Origin: Parasedimentitalea marina
GTDB lineage: Bacteria > Pseudomonadota > Alphaproteobacteria > Rhodobacterales > Rhodobacteraceae
DNA: 64,000 nt
Direction of reading: 5' to 3'
Assembly (NCBI RefSeq): GCF_004006175.1
Contig: NZ_CP033219.1
Coordinates: 2,976,001-3,040,000 of the forward strand
The position numbers and the translations under genes are program-made. Shown in pieces: positions 54,586-63,535 of this stretch. The notes below the pieces were generated by a model. It worked only from the letters and a program-made list of their open reading frames with translations, had not been told where the DNA came from and did no database searches. Position 1 is the stretch's first letter, and each line of letters opens with the position of its first letter.

Positions 54586-54609
54586 CAGGGAGCCTCATTA
54601 TTATTCAGT

Positions 54610-54628
54610 GAAACCGAATAGATATTTC
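54610..54628. promoter_or_regulatory. GAAA-N11-TTTC dyad, right copy
   Basis: GAAACCGAATAGATATTTC, differing from the left copy at one base, 25 bases upstream of the lysR start. The inner sequence is also kept, which suggests constraint beyond the dyad. Candidate LysR operator. Confidence 0.6.
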
Positions 54629-54695
54629 GTAACTGTCTCAATTATATAGATAATACAGCACAGGCATGCTGTCAGTCAACGCAGAGGAGACTGAT

Positions 54696-54804
54696 ATCCA
54701 CTTTGATTTCGTCACAATTCATCAGCTTGATATGCCTTGGCCCAATGCGCCCGGTCTTAAGTTTTTTTGACGAACTCGAGGGGCCCGAACAGCCAATAAA
54801 ATAA
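54696..54804 (+). pseudogene. Broken copy of the 36-residue peptide gene
   Basis: The start codon is ATC instead of ATG. Codons then read HFDFVTIHQLDMPWPNAPGLKFF and, after dropping one T from a run of seven, DELEGPEQPIK and a stop, aligned to the intact copy at 45158. Confidence 0.65.
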
Positions 54805-54875
54805 TCATGCCCCCCCAGCACTTGTCTGGAGGTTTCCTCTCACAAATCGGCACTAAACAAACAGGAGTGCTCTCG

Positions 54876-55241
54876 ATGGTTTTCAAACCAAATACCAAAT
54901 CGGTTACTATTTGGGGATTATCCCGCATCCCAAAAGCAGTTGTTCCAGCCCTCTCAACACATGACGGCGAAGCTGCATCGATGTGTCGGTCGTGCGAAGG
55001 AGATCTGTCAGACAGAACAGCTGTAACTGTGTGTTTTGAACAGTTCGGGACCGTAGATCACGTAGTCTTCACCCCGTTATCTTCACCACGGGAACAGACG
55101 TCCCGGCGGAACAATCATCCTGACATTAGATTAGTTTTGCCGGAAGACGATAAAGGGCACTTACTTAAAAACAGCGGTGAACTTTACTGCCGAGCGGTGA
55201 GGTCAACAGAAAAGGCTAAAGAGGAGCCTGTAAATGACTAA
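54876..55241 (+). CDS. Unknown island protein, first gene of an accessory operon
   Basis: A 121-residue protein (MVFKPNTKSVTIWGLSRIPK at the start, CRSCEGDLSDRTAVTVCF in the middle). ATG 54876 is chosen over 54807 because AGGAG lies 8 bases upstream and the same box is kept in the left repeat. No domain recognised. It overlaps the next gene by 8 bases. Confidence 0.6.
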   Translation: MVFKPNTKSVTIWGLSRIPKAVVPALSTHDGEAASMCRSCEGDLSDRTAVTVCFEQFGTVDHVVFTPLSSPREQTSRRNNHPDIRLVLPEDDKGHLLKNSGELYCRAVRSTEKAKEEPVND

Positions 55242-55857
55242 ACCGGCACTTGTAAGGCTAAAAAAATTGGTAAAAAAATTCTTAAATGGCACAGAGCAAG
55301 AACGACCGCCCTCTCAGCCTAAATTAAAGACAGCAGACAATATGAACTTTCACGCCAGTAAACACGGTGATTACTTATATAGTGTTCCTTCTCTTCATCA
55401 GCTTTTTGAGGAAGAAACCCAAACGACACATCTGAAATTAGTAGAGGAACATGAAATGCTGATAGACTATCGGGTTCTTTTGGTAGGCTACGATTATCAG
55501 CGCAATCTTGAACTGGTATCTTGGTTTGAGGAGTTGGGAGCGGTAGTGGTCCATACGACTAACTTTGATTGGGCAGAGGAAGCTATCTCTGAAAACCCTA
55601 AGGCCTGGGGAATTCTGGTAGTGGAGATGGATCAAATGCTAAACGAACAAGAAACTATAGCTTCACTGCTTCTAGCCCGCGCGATGGTTCCAGAACTACC
55701 AATTATTTTGGCTACACGGCATGATCATTGCGATAGATGTTTTGCCGATCTTACAGAGATTTGCACCGTCTGGAAGAGAGGTTTGCTGTGCAAATCGTCC
55801 TATAAGTTGTTAGTCATTGAGGCGATTGACCGGAGCCATACCCAGAGCAGGATCTGA
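55234..55857 (+). CDS. Receiver-like protein with degenerate phosphorylation site
   Basis: A 207-residue protein. A basic, variable N-terminus (KKLVKKFLNGTEQER) is followed from about residue 83 by a CheY-like fold: YRVLLVGYDYQRNLELVSWFEELGAVVVHTTNFDWAEEAI, then WGILVVEMDQML and LPIILATRHD. The usual acidic pair after strand 1 is replaced by GYD, and the phospho-acceptor position reads VEMDQ, so it may not be phosphorylated normally. GAGG precedes the ATG. Confidence 0.62.
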   Translation: MTKPALVRLKKLVKKFLNGTEQERPPSQPKLKTADNMNFHASKHGDYLYSVPSLHQLFEEETQTTHLKLVEEHEMLIDYRVLLVGYDYQRNLELVSWFEELGAVVVHTTNFDWAEEAISENPKAWGILVVEMDQMLNEQETIASLLLARAMVPELPIILATRHDHCDRCFADLTEICTVWKRGLLCKSSYKLLVIEAIDRSHTQSRI

Positions 55858-55962
55858 CAGAGTGCAACTGTGTCAGGCATCTTATTGATGAGATAGAATG
55901 GGCGGAACGGAGTTGGATCTGGGTGCTCATCGGCTTGGTTGACGGAAACAAATCAGATTACA

Positions 55963-56610
55963 ATGCTAAGCGTTATTGACAACAGTTGCATGGTATTCCG
56001 CCGTTTGAAACTGCATGATGCGTGTTACAGATCACCAAATGTGGTCGACAATTCCCAAGTAAACGAGCTTGCTAAAGATATCCGGGATTGGACGCTGAGT
56101 AAATTGAGGCAACGCCGGGTTATCACACTGGCAAATTCCAATGCCCAGAACAAAGCCATGGCTGTCATCAGCAGATCTGAAATCAAAGCGACTGAAACAG
56201 CTCGACCGTTGGCGGCTGCCCTTAATTGCGAATTGGAAGTGCGTGAGCTGATGCATGAGAACGACCGCGGCTCGACTAGTTTCTTGTCTTCAAAAGAGTT
56301 TGAAATCGTTGCTGACCAGTTCCTTGCCTCTTCCGACACAGGTGTCGGAGGTTGGGAAACCACAACCGCAACTCAGTCTCGAATTGTAGCAGACACTCGC
56401 AACTATCTAAGTGTTCATGATGAAGGTGACGTGTTCTTTGTCGGACATGGCGCAGTTTCAACCCTGTTATACTGCTACCTGTTTAGTGCCCCCATTGATC
56501 GGAAATTTGAGCAAATTTCTGGCGGCGTTGGAATTCTCTTCCAGTTTAGTACGCTACAGAGCAAACCGACGTCTCATTTGCGCCCGATGGGAGAAATGAT
56601 CAGAAACTAA
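55963..56610 (+). CDS. Histidine phosphatase family protein lacking the first catalytic His
   Basis: A 215-residue protein from ATG 55963 (TTG 55939 is possible). The body matches the phosphoglycerate-mutase-like phosphatases: AVISRSEIKATETARPLAAAL, ELMHENDRGSTSFLSSKEFE, and VFFVGHGAVSTLLYCYLF with the second His. The N-terminal RHG/THP motif that carries the phospho-His is missing; the equivalent place reads LSVIDNSCM. Either the enzyme is inactive or the first segment has decayed. Same strand as its neighbours, 105 bases after the receiver-like gene. Confidence 0.7.
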   Translation: MLSVIDNSCMVFRRLKLHDACYRSPNVVDNSQVNELAKDIRDWTLSKLRQRRVITLANSNAQNKAMAVISRSEIKATETARPLAAALNCELEVRELMHENDRGSTSFLSSKEFEIVADQFLASSDTGVGGWETTTATQSRIVADTRNYLSVHDEGDVFFVGHGAVSTLLYCYLFSAPIDRKFEQISGGVGILFQFSTLQSKPTSHLRPMGEMIRN

Positions 56611-56652
56611 AGCCCTTGAGCGGGGCCAAACGCCATTACGGAGGAATCCTCG

Positions 56653-57435
56653 TTGAATAGCAGATCACAAAAAGCAGTTGAGATAGCAAAAAGTGGCGGG
56701 AAATTGGCCCTGGACTATTTTCAGCGCGTGGGCAGTCTTGACGTGGTTGACAAAGGTCTGCAAGATTTTGTTTCGGAAGCGGATCAAAACGTTGAGTTAC
56801 TCATCCGACAGCTAATTGAAGAGGCGTATCCTGACGATGGTATCGTCGGAGAGGAGCATGCGCCAAAGCCCAGTAGGTCGGGCTACAATTGGGTGATAGA
56901 TCCGATCGATGGCACAACGAATTTCGTTACTGCAATCCCCGCTTGGTGTGTTGTCCTAGCCATAGTGAAGGATGACCAGACGCAAATTGGAGTGATCCTT
57001 GACCCGATCCACGATGAGACATTCCATGCTGAACGAGGGGGCGGCGCGACCCTCAATGGTAATCCACTTATCTGCCGCGCTGGCACTGCAATGAACCGCG
57101 GCAGTATCGGGACGGGGTATTGCAACCGAACCAGTAAACCCAACACGACCAGGCTGATCACCGAAGTCCTAGAGCAGGACGGTGTCTTTCACCGAAATGC
57201 CTCGGGGGCGTTGTCACTGGCCTATACCGCAGCTGGGCGATTGATTGGATACATTGAGGAACACATGAACGCGTGGGATTGTTTGGCCGGACTACTGATC
57301 ACCGAAGAGGCTGGTGGACGCGTAGAACAACAGTCGGCGGATCAGATGATAGCCGAGGGCGGGCGGGTTGTGGCAGGGAGTGCGGGAATATTTGATGAAT
57401 TAGTTCGCATCGCAAACACGGTTTTTGAAGACTAG
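56653..57435 (+). CDS. Inositol monophosphatase family phosphatase
   Basis: A 260-residue protein starting at TTG 56653 with GGAGG 8 bases upstream. Complete metal/active-site motifs: DGIVGEEHAP, WVIDPIDGTTNFVTAIP and NAWDCLAGLLITEEAGG. Family members hydrolyse inositol phosphates, 3'-phosphoadenosine compounds, histidinol phosphate or fructose bisphosphate; the substrate is not evident. Last gene of the accessory operon. Confidence 0.88.
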   Translation: MNSRSQKAVEIAKSGGKLALDYFQRVGSLDVVDKGLQDFVSEADQNVELLIRQLIEEAYPDDGIVGEEHAPKPSRSGYNWVIDPIDGTTNFVTAIPAWCVVLAIVKDDQTQIGVILDPIHDETFHAERGGGATLNGNPLICRAGTAMNRGSIGTGYCNRTSKPNTTRLITEVLEQDGVFHRNASGALSLAYTAAGRLIGYIEEHMNAWDCLAGLLITEEAGGRVEQQSADQMIAEGGRVVAGSAGIFDELVRIANTVFED

Positions 57436-57604
57436 TCTAAGGTTAATAAAAACGACCCGATGGCATCCTGACTAACGGTGCTATCGGTGCCCGTTATTGG
57501 CGTGTTATCGACGTTTTCGCTTACAACAATCACTTCGCCCAAGCTGGTTTCCAATGTATATTCCGTCCAGCTACCAGCATAAGTAGTTTTTGACAGGCAG
57601 CGTT
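57432..57604 (-). pseudogene. Protein C-terminal fragment, possibly TOBE-like
   Basis: An open frame on the minus strand ends at TAG 57434-57432 and reads TTYAGSWTEYTLETSLGEVI followed by VVSENVDNTPITG. It resembles the TOBE end of spermidine/iron-type ABC ATPases, but an in-frame stop lies just upstream and no ATPase body follows. Weak call. Confidence 0.3.
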
Positions 57605-57801
57605 AGAGAGGTTTTTTTTGAACTGAACAGGGCGTTTTTTGCGTTCACCTAAGACATAATCTAAGCCATTTCGCTATTCAAGCCGTTGCCACAGATCGTT
57701 CGCTTGCAACCACCGGTTCCCTGGAAAGTTCTGCACCGTGACGAATGGCTGCGGAACCGCGACGCGGCGCATCTCCACTGGATCCAACTTTCGGACAGCC
57801 A

Positions 57802-58002
57802 TCACCCGCAGTTCTTCCGTTCGATAATTTCAAAGAACTGGGTGAGTTTACGGGAATAATGTTTGCGCAAAGTATTAGGATGAACATCCATAAACCGAGC
57901 TATGCGATCCTTTACCCAAAACAGATTCGCAATGCCGCGTAAGTATTTGCTTTTATAGAAAAATATCAACCGCACGTCGACACTTCCGCGGCGCAACTTC
58001 AC
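57802..58002 (-). pseudogene. Phage-type HTH fragment
   Basis: The frame contains VKDRIARFMDVHPNTLRKHYSRKL, the helix-turn-helix of small phage/terminase-associated proteins in which a longer C-terminus normally follows. Here the frame ends after ERKNCG. The flanking bases (57605-57801 and 58003-58345) show no intact gene. Confidence 0.35.
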
Positions 58003-58345
58003 AGGATCGCACTACAAGTGAGTTTCGGCCTTAGCTTCTGAATTCTCGGCTTTCATGGAATAAAAAACCTCCGCGTGAGGGTATAGCGGGTATGCGGCAA
58101 GGCCCGTTTTAGCGATTGTACCCACCCCTCCCCCTTTAAGAGCCGGGGAAAGTGACCTTTTTTTCTATGCTCTTCACCCTCGTGCCCATACTTCCGCTGC
58201 GCCTACAAATTTCCCTCATCCCAAATCAAAGCCAGGTTGCCCCGGAGCAGTATGAAATAGTCGAACACCGAACTAATGTAATTCCGAGAACATTCAGAGA
58301 GCCGAATAGCTACCTCGGCTTCTCTAGGATTTGAGTGAAGACAAT

Positions 58346-58855
58346 CTAGGCAAAAATTACCGCAGATACCGGTGACACCCCGACAAGGAAACCAGCGGCC
58401 TCACAACTGATCGTAGCGTGATTGAGAACCACGTTGACGCGGTGTTGCGAACCATATTCAGAGATCAATCTTCTAGCATATTCCAGGCTCTCACCAATCT
58501 CAACCAAGCAGCGGCGCGCAGCCAATATCTCCTCATTTGAAAAGCGCCGTTTCCGGTTTCGCGTCCGCGGCCGATAATGCGCAACCCCGATTTTGGGTTC
58601 GACAAGGCCCGGATCCTGGAGCCGGTAGTATGGATGACCAATTCTTTTGAACTCTGCGTCGCAGACCTCTGTGTGGTAGGTTGTGTCGAGTTCACTCTTT
58701 AGCAGTTCAAATGCGTGAGTCTGCGCAAACAAGGCCCGTACAAATGGGTCCTGTTGAGGATAGGCGGCACTGGCCGCCGTCGCGAGCTTCAGACACTTCC
58801 AGCATGACTGTGACAGCACTCGTCCCAGAGTGACGTGATCTATTTTCATGGGCAT
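58346..58855 (-). CDS. Hypothetical island protein
   Basis: About 169 residues from ATG 58855. Contains TLGRVLSQSCWKCLKLATAA, HAFELLKSELDTTYHTEVCD and RNRKRRFSNEEILAARRCLVEIGESL. No recognised domain; the basic segment followed by helices could bind nucleic acid. Lies among phage-like remnants. Confidence 0.5.
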   Translation of the reverse strand: MPMKIDHVTLGRVLSQSCWKCLKLATAASAAYPQQDPFVRALFAQTHAFELLKSELDTTYHTEVCDAEFKRIGHPYYRLQDPGLVEPKIGVAHYRPRTRNRKRRFSNEEILAARRCLVEIGESLEYARRLISEYGSQHRVNVVLNHATISCEAAGFLVGVSPVSAVIFA

Positions 58856-59436
58856 AATATGCCTCCGTTGATTGTGCCCATCCCTGCCCGGCGATCGTCG
58901 CAAGAGTGGGAAGTGGGCGGTTGAAATCTAGGAATTGAACGAACTCGGCCAGAGCCACGGCAACTAATTCATGGTGGGGAGTCCGCGAACGCGTGGAGAT
59001 CACAGCAGGTTTCGGTTTGGCCGCGCTGGTCGCAGCCAGAGCAAACCGGGAATTCTTGTAGTATGACCCTGTCTCGTGTCTTCCAATTAGATTTTGTCCT
59101 GCTCATCTGTCGCTACCTTTCTGCCATTGCCCCTGCTCAATGGTGAGATCCTGAGCAAAGAGCATAGAACGACAGTCCCCAGCCATTGGCTGAAGCTGTC
59201 TCTATGCTCTGGGCGATATTGATCTGCTCAACGGAGCCGACCCTTCGCTTTGAGCCCCAACCTGTGCGCATGTCCTCGCCGGTTGAGTTGACCGCTACTT
59301 TCCAGCACAGAAGGACACTGTGTATGCCGGGGGGCGGGCTTCGGTCTTTCGAACTGCCCTTGGCGTTTGCCCCGTCCCATGGTTCGCCATTACGTCTCGA
59401 ATGCCACCGTTAACCGACCATCCGAAACGGACGCGG
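58856..59436. other. Gene-poor stretch of the decayed right arm
   Basis: About 580 bases between two minus-strand genes. Short frames exist on both strands but none shows family resemblance or a good start site. Probably degraded phage or plasmid DNA. Confidence 0.4.
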
Positions 59437-59685
59437 TTAGGCCGCGTCGTGCCGGTCTCCTATGTCAATCAGGTCAGTGCCGTCGCTAATGTCAGCGCCG
59501 CTATCTGTGAACATCTCGGACACCATGCGCTGCATCATCTGATGCTGTTTCTCGGACGGGTTCCAAGCGGGCCGTTTGGCATGTTTCAAAATGGATCGGG
59601 CGAAGTTGGCTTCCCAACCGCTACCGCTACGAACCACGGTCCGCATGTGGTACAACAGCTCTTCGACGGGGCGGAGATCGCTCAT
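59437..59685 (-). CDS. Small hypothetical protein of the island
   Basis: An 82-residue protein (MSDLRPVEELLYHMRTVVRSG, then HQMMQRMVSEMFTDSG). ATGA overlap with the gene upstream shows co-translation. No domain recognised. Confidence 0.55.
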   Translation of the reverse strand: MSDLRPVEELLYHMRTVVRSGSGWEANFARSILKHAKRPAWNPSEKQHQMMQRMVSEMFTDSGADISDGTDLIDIGDRHDAA

Positions 59686-59918
59686 TCTGCGGCCTCCCCG
59701 TACTGGGTCCCGAACAAGGCAGCGGATGCCGTCATGTAGGCGTGGTTTTCTAACAGGCTGTTGAGGGTGGCAAAGGCCAGCGAGGCGCGCTCGGCTTCAC
59801 TCAGGCGAGCCATCAGTAGGATTGTCATACCGTGCCACGCGGACTCGGTGCCCAAGGTGAGGGCAAAGCCCAGCCCCTTTGCCACCCGCTTATGGCTGTC
59901 CTTGGCATACAACGACAT
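59682..59918 (-). CDS. Small hypothetical protein of the island
   Basis: About 78 residues from ATG 59918: AKDSHKRVAKGLGFALTLG, then MARLSEAERASLAFATLNSLLEN. The frame is open back through the attR repeat to 60182, but that part is formed by tRNA-derived sequence and is not credible as protein. Coupled to the next gene by a four-base overlap. Confidence 0.5.
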   Translation of the reverse strand: MSLYAKDSHKRVAKGLGFALTLGTESAWHGMTILLMARLSEAERASLAFATLNSLLENHAYMTASAALFGTQYGEAAE

Positions 59919-60134
59919 TGCGCTTTTGACGCGTTTGGCGGCCTTGTTGCGGCGAAAACTAGCTGTTTTCTTATCTTGATTGACGCCGGTTACAGTTGCC
60001 GATGACCCGGTGTCTTCATTTGTCAGATTGTGACTAGTCGTACCGAAAGTGGGGGTATCACGTTCACTCGGTGTTCTGCCAATGTCCTGATAAGAATTTG
60101 ACCGTACAGCGTTGTTTTTATTGAAGAAGGCAGT

Positions 60135-60181
60135 GGATTGCAAATCCGTGTACACGAGTTCGATTCTCGTACTCGCCTCCA
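60135..60181 (+). repeat. Right attachment site attR (47-bp direct repeat)
   Basis: Exact copy of 42874-42920, the 3' part of tRNA-Cys from the anticodon stem to CCA. The 5' part of a tRNA is absent here, as expected for the distal end of an integrated element. Confidence 0.93.
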
Positions 60182-60323
60182 TTTAAAATCAATCACTTAC
60201 ACGACATTCCCAAGCGCCAAGAAAAGCGCTCGCAACACGTTTCGCAACATTCATGTTTCGGTCCCGTTCTGTTCCCCGGCATTTCCACCACTAGCTGTCT
60301 GGTGACCAGACAAGGAATAGAAC

Positions 60324-60611
60324 CTACTCCATCGGCTCGCTTTCGATGCTGGTGCGATAGCCGCCACTATCCAGGTTATGGGTCGCGCGGGTGATCAACC
60401 ACTCTCCATCGATGTACGATCTGAACCCGGCCGCAAGCAGCTTACCCTCCGCCATGGCATCGGGATCACCCGGCATTGCGATTAACAAAGACCGCCCAGC
60501 GCGCTGCAGTTTCTGGAACTCTGAATTCGCAGCTGCCTGTGCTGCATCCTTGTTTGGAAACCGGCAAGGTCGTTTGCCGTCGGCACAAGGTGCTGAAATC
60601 GGGCACCGATC
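60324..60611 (-). pseudogene. Phage late control protein D (tail/baseplate) C-terminal relic
   Basis: An open frame without a start ends at TAG 60326-60324. It reads RFPNKDAAQAAANSEFQKLQ, LLIAMPGDPDAMAEGKLLAA, GFRSYIDGEWLITRATHNLD and GYRTSIESEPME. This is the C-terminal domain of phage gpD, which belongs to the VgrG-like hub proteins of contractile tails. The upstream part is missing. It lies just outside attR; a small hairpin (TGTCTGG-TGA-CCAGACA, 60296-60312) follows its stop. Confidence 0.7.
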
Positions 60612-60757
60612 AGTCCAGCCCCGTCAGCTCAAACAAATTTCCTACGAACCGAGTTGTTTGTCGCAAGCGGAGTCCGAATAGCACATTCAATGTCAGATAG
60701 CTATCATACTGGATTCACGACATGAATCCCCTCAACCGATTTGTGCAACAAAGCCGT

Positions 60758-63535
60758 TCACCCATTAAGAGACTTCTTAATGGCAGCCAGTAAATCCGCG
60801 CGCCTGACAGGTTTCGTCAGGCAGATGTCTTCCGGTCCGAACCCATTGCCTTGGTCCGTTGCCTCACGCGCGTAGCCGGACAAAAAGACGACGGGAAGTT
60901 CCGGCTCTATTTCGCGAACAGCCCGGCTTAAGGCGATCCCTTTAAGCTTCCCAGGCATCATAATATCCGTCAACAGCAAGTCGAAAGTCGGGTTCGCCTC
61001 GAACAATTCGAGGGCTTTATCCCCTGAATTGGCCGCTGTCACATGGTACCCGGCCTTCTCAAGCGTTGCGACCAAAATAGGAAGAACATTTTTGTCATCT
61101 TCAGCGAGAAGGATCTTTTGACCTTGGCCCAGGTGATTTGCTGCCTGAGTGGGTTCCTCTATCGTGATTTCCAACTCTTCGGTGACCGCCTTAAAGAAAA
61201 GTTCAAAAGTCGTTCCAAAGTTAAGCTTCGAGTAGACCTGCACCGTGCCACCAGACTGTTGCATGAAGCCAAAAATCGTCGCCAATCCAAGACCGGTCCC
61301 TTTCTCGGGTTCTTTGGTGGTGAAAAACGGCTCAAAGATATGCTCCAATATTTCACTCGGAATACCGTGCCCGGTATCGCTGACAGCCAGTACGACATAT
61401 CGGCCAGGCGACATCTTTTGCTGGCGCGCATCAAGATAGCCCTCGTCGATGACTATGTTTGAGGTTTTGATAGTTAGCATTCCCCCATCGGGCATGGCAT
61501 CGCGAGCGTTTACGAACAGGTTCAAAAGTGCGTTTTCAATCGAACTGACGTCCGCCCTAATTTGCCAAAGATCAGCCAAGAGAGACGTTGTAACTTCAAT
61601 ATTGGAAGGCAAGGTACGACCAGCCCAGTTGTGTGTCTCGTTCACCAGAGCGTTAAGATTGATCACGCTTGGTTCCAAATGCGCTTTGCTTGCAAAAGCC
61701 AGCATACTGCTTGTCAGTTGAGCTCCACGCTGTGCAGCGGTCAGAGCCACCTCAATCAGAGATAACTGCTCAACGACGGTTTCGTTGTCGCGTAACAATT
61801 CAAGGCTGAACATAATTGTCGCCAAAACATTATTGAAATCATGCGCCATGCCCCCCGTCAGCTGGCCCATGCTCTCGAGTTTTTGGGCGTGGTTGGTTAA
61901 TTTGCGATGTGCCTCAAGTTGATTTTGCGCTGTGACTTCAGCTGTCACGTCCCTGATAAACCCATCATTGAAAACCGACCCGTCTTCATGAAGAACGCAA
62001 TTATTGCACGTTTCCAACCACTTGCGCTCGCCATCCTTTGTGGTGATTTGATATCGGTAGGAATATGTTTCAAAATTGTCGATGGCATTTCTCATGATCC
62101 GTTTCAATTCACGCCGGTTCTTTGGATCAATTGTGGACCCGAGAACGTCATGTTCGCCGTAGGATTCCTCTGGCGAATAGCCCCAGAGGTCCGTACTTTG
62201 GGAGCTCACATAGATAATTTTAATGCCTTCCGATTTGGTGGATCTCCGGCTGATCACCGCTCCCGGGAGACTGGCGACAATGCGCTCCAGGTGGGCCTCG
62301 GCGTGGGCACGTTGCCGTTCTGCCTGGCGCCGTTCTGAAACATCACGCACCACCAGAACCATCTCATCGGACCCGGAGATAGGACAAAGATGCGCCTCAC
62401 GATCCTTTCGTTCCCCCTCAAACTCTAGATAGTATTCCCAAGTCACCATCTCCCGCGTGCTCTGTTGCTTGCGCATATTCTCCTCAAACAGCGCAAGTGG
62501 AACCGGTGGAAAAACCTCGGCCATTCTGCGACCCAAAAATGCGACGGGATCATTGACTGAACCAGCCCCGGGGCGAACGCGGTATTCTAGAATGGTACCC
62601 TGGTTGTCGATCCGGAAATAATTGTCTGGAAGCGCGTCAAGCAGCGCCGCCATCTGCTCGCTCCGCTCTCCTGCAGCAGTGCGCGCCCGCTTCAGATCAT
62701 CCTTCAGGTTGGCCAACGTTTTTCCGATCCAACCAAGCTCATCGCCACGGTTAGCAGTTGGAATGTCACTATCCAGATTACCAGTAGCCAAAACATCCAT
62801 GGATTCGCAGATCTCGGAGATAGGGCGAGTAATCGTCCGAGTTATGAACCACACAACCAATAGCAGACCAAGCCCAGTCGCTGCCACGCCAAACAGGATA
62901 TTGTGCGTCAGCTCAAGTGAGGTTATCAGCGCGCCCTGAATATTTTGGCGAACTTCCAGCACTCCGCGCACATCTCCTATCTTCCAGTCGGACTTTCGGG
63001 TGTCGGGATGTGAATTGTGACAGGAAATACAAGCCTCTGCCACCATTCGGTCTGCTACAGCAACTCGCAGAATGGTATTGCCATTTTCATCTTGCCGACG
63101 CGTGTAGGTACCTTCAGGGTTATCGTTCAGATAGATCCAGGCTTCCTGCATGAAATTGTCCATCTGGCGATCCGCACGACCCGGGAATGGCAAGGGGCTG
63201 TATAACGAAAGGCTAATGTCCTGGTCGACAAACAGTTTGCTGATATCATGGACGAATGTAGCCGGGAGCGGGATAATACTGGTGTCAATTTCGTGCTTGA
63301 TCCCAACCGAGATATCACTGGCAGCCTCAACATCCATAACTACGTTCTGAGTGTAATATCCTCTGATAATCTTGATTTGGTTCGCCATATTCGTTGCCGA
63401 TGAAGTGGCAAAGGCAATGGTGTTTTTCTCCAATACACGTGGAATGGCGACCCAAGCGATTGCCATGCACAACAAGAAAAAAAATGGAATAGGTATGGAT
63501 AACCTAAAGGCGATTGACTGAACCAATTTCCGCAT
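60758..63535 (-). CDS. Hybrid histidine kinase with heme c-type Tll0287-like sensor
   Basis: About 925 residues from ATG 63535; ATG 63595 and 63670 are possible. TM helix (IPIPFFFLLCMAIAWVAIP), periplasmic Tll0287-like domain with ACISCHNSHPD as a heme-attachment motif, second TM, HAMP, two PAS domains, HisKA with GMAHDFNNVLATI, HATPase (NLFVNARDAMPDGG, DTGHGIP, KGTGLGLATIFG) and a C-terminal receiver (ILLAEDDKNV, LLLTDIMMPG, KPVRR). The sensor is of the same type as in the cyclase at 5765. No separate response regulator is adjacent, so phosphate may pass to a distant partner. Confidence 0.9.
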   Translation of the reverse strand: MRKLVQSIAFRLSIPIPFFFLLCMAIAWVAIPRVLEKNTIAFATSSATNMANQIKIIRGYYTQNVVMDVEAASDISVGIKHEIDTSIIPLPATFVHDISKLFVDQDISLSLYSPLPFPGRADRQMDNFMQEAWIYLNDNPEGTYTRRQDENGNTILRVAVADRMVAEACISCHNSHPDTRKSDWKIGDVRGVLEVRQNIQGALITSLELTHNILFGVAATGLGLLLVVWFITRTITRPISEICESMDVLATGNLDSDIPTANRGDELGWIGKTLANLKDDLKRARTAAGERSEQMAALLDALPDNYFRIDNQGTILEYRVRPGAGSVNDPVAFLGRRMAEVFPPVPLALFEENMRKQQSTREMVTWEYYLEFEGERKDREAHLCPISGSDEMVLVVRDVSERRQAERQRAHAEAHLERIVASLPGAVISRRSTKSEGIKIIYVSSQSTDLWGYSPEESYGEHDVLGSTIDPKNRRELKRIMRNAIDNFETYSYRYQITTKDGERKWLETCNNCVLHEDGSVFNDGFIRDVTAEVTAQNQLEAHRKLTNHAQKLESMGQLTGGMAHDFNNVLATIMFSLELLRDNETVVEQLSLIEVALTAAQRGAQLTSSMLAFASKAHLEPSVINLNALVNETHNWAGRTLPSNIEVTTSLLADLWQIRADVSSIENALLNLFVNARDAMPDGGMLTIKTSNIVIDEGYLDARQQKMSPGRYVVLAVSDTGHGIPSEILEHIFEPFFTTKEPEKGTGLGLATIFGFMQQSGGTVQVYSKLNFGTTFELFFKAVTEELEITIEEPTQAANHLGQGQKILLAEDDKNVLPILVATLEKAGYHVTAANSGDKALELFEANPTFDLLLTDIMMPGKLKGIALSRAVREIEPELPVVFLSGYAREATDQGNGFGPEDICLTKPVRRADLLAAIKKSLNG

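Larger units (their letters stand above)
54479..54881. repeat. Right copy of the ~400-bp degenerate direct repeat
   Basis: Collinear with 44941-45345. It contains the intact lysR 5' end, the dyad, a broken copy of the small ORF and the ribosome-binding/start region of the gene at 54876 (AGGAGTGCTCTCGATG). Because both copies have the same orientation, recombination between them would remove about 9.5 kb with the whole biosynthetic operon. Confidence 0.8.
42874..60181. mobile_element. 17.3-kb genomic island integrated in tRNA-Cys
   Basis: Bounded by the 47-bp direct repeats, with a tyrosine recombinase and AlpA-like partner 80 bases inside the left end. Contents: MerR-like gene, broken lysR copy, the 45.6-52.5 kb biosynthetic operon with exporter and LysR regulator, a four-gene accessory operon (54.9-57.4 kb), and decayed phage-like genes at the right end. 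No conjugation or capsid genes are seen, so it is a non-self-transmissible integrative element or one that relies on a helper. Confidence 0.9.

Noticed and set aside
54807..54875. Longer N-terminus for the gene at 54,876
   Set aside because: The start at 54,876 has an AGGAG box that is conserved in the left repeat, whereas the upstream ATG lies next to the broken small ORF and has no ribosome binding site.
59919..60182. N-terminal extension of the 59,682 gene across attR
   Set aside because: Its first residues are encoded by the tRNA-derived att repeat; this is a known type of spurious ORF start.
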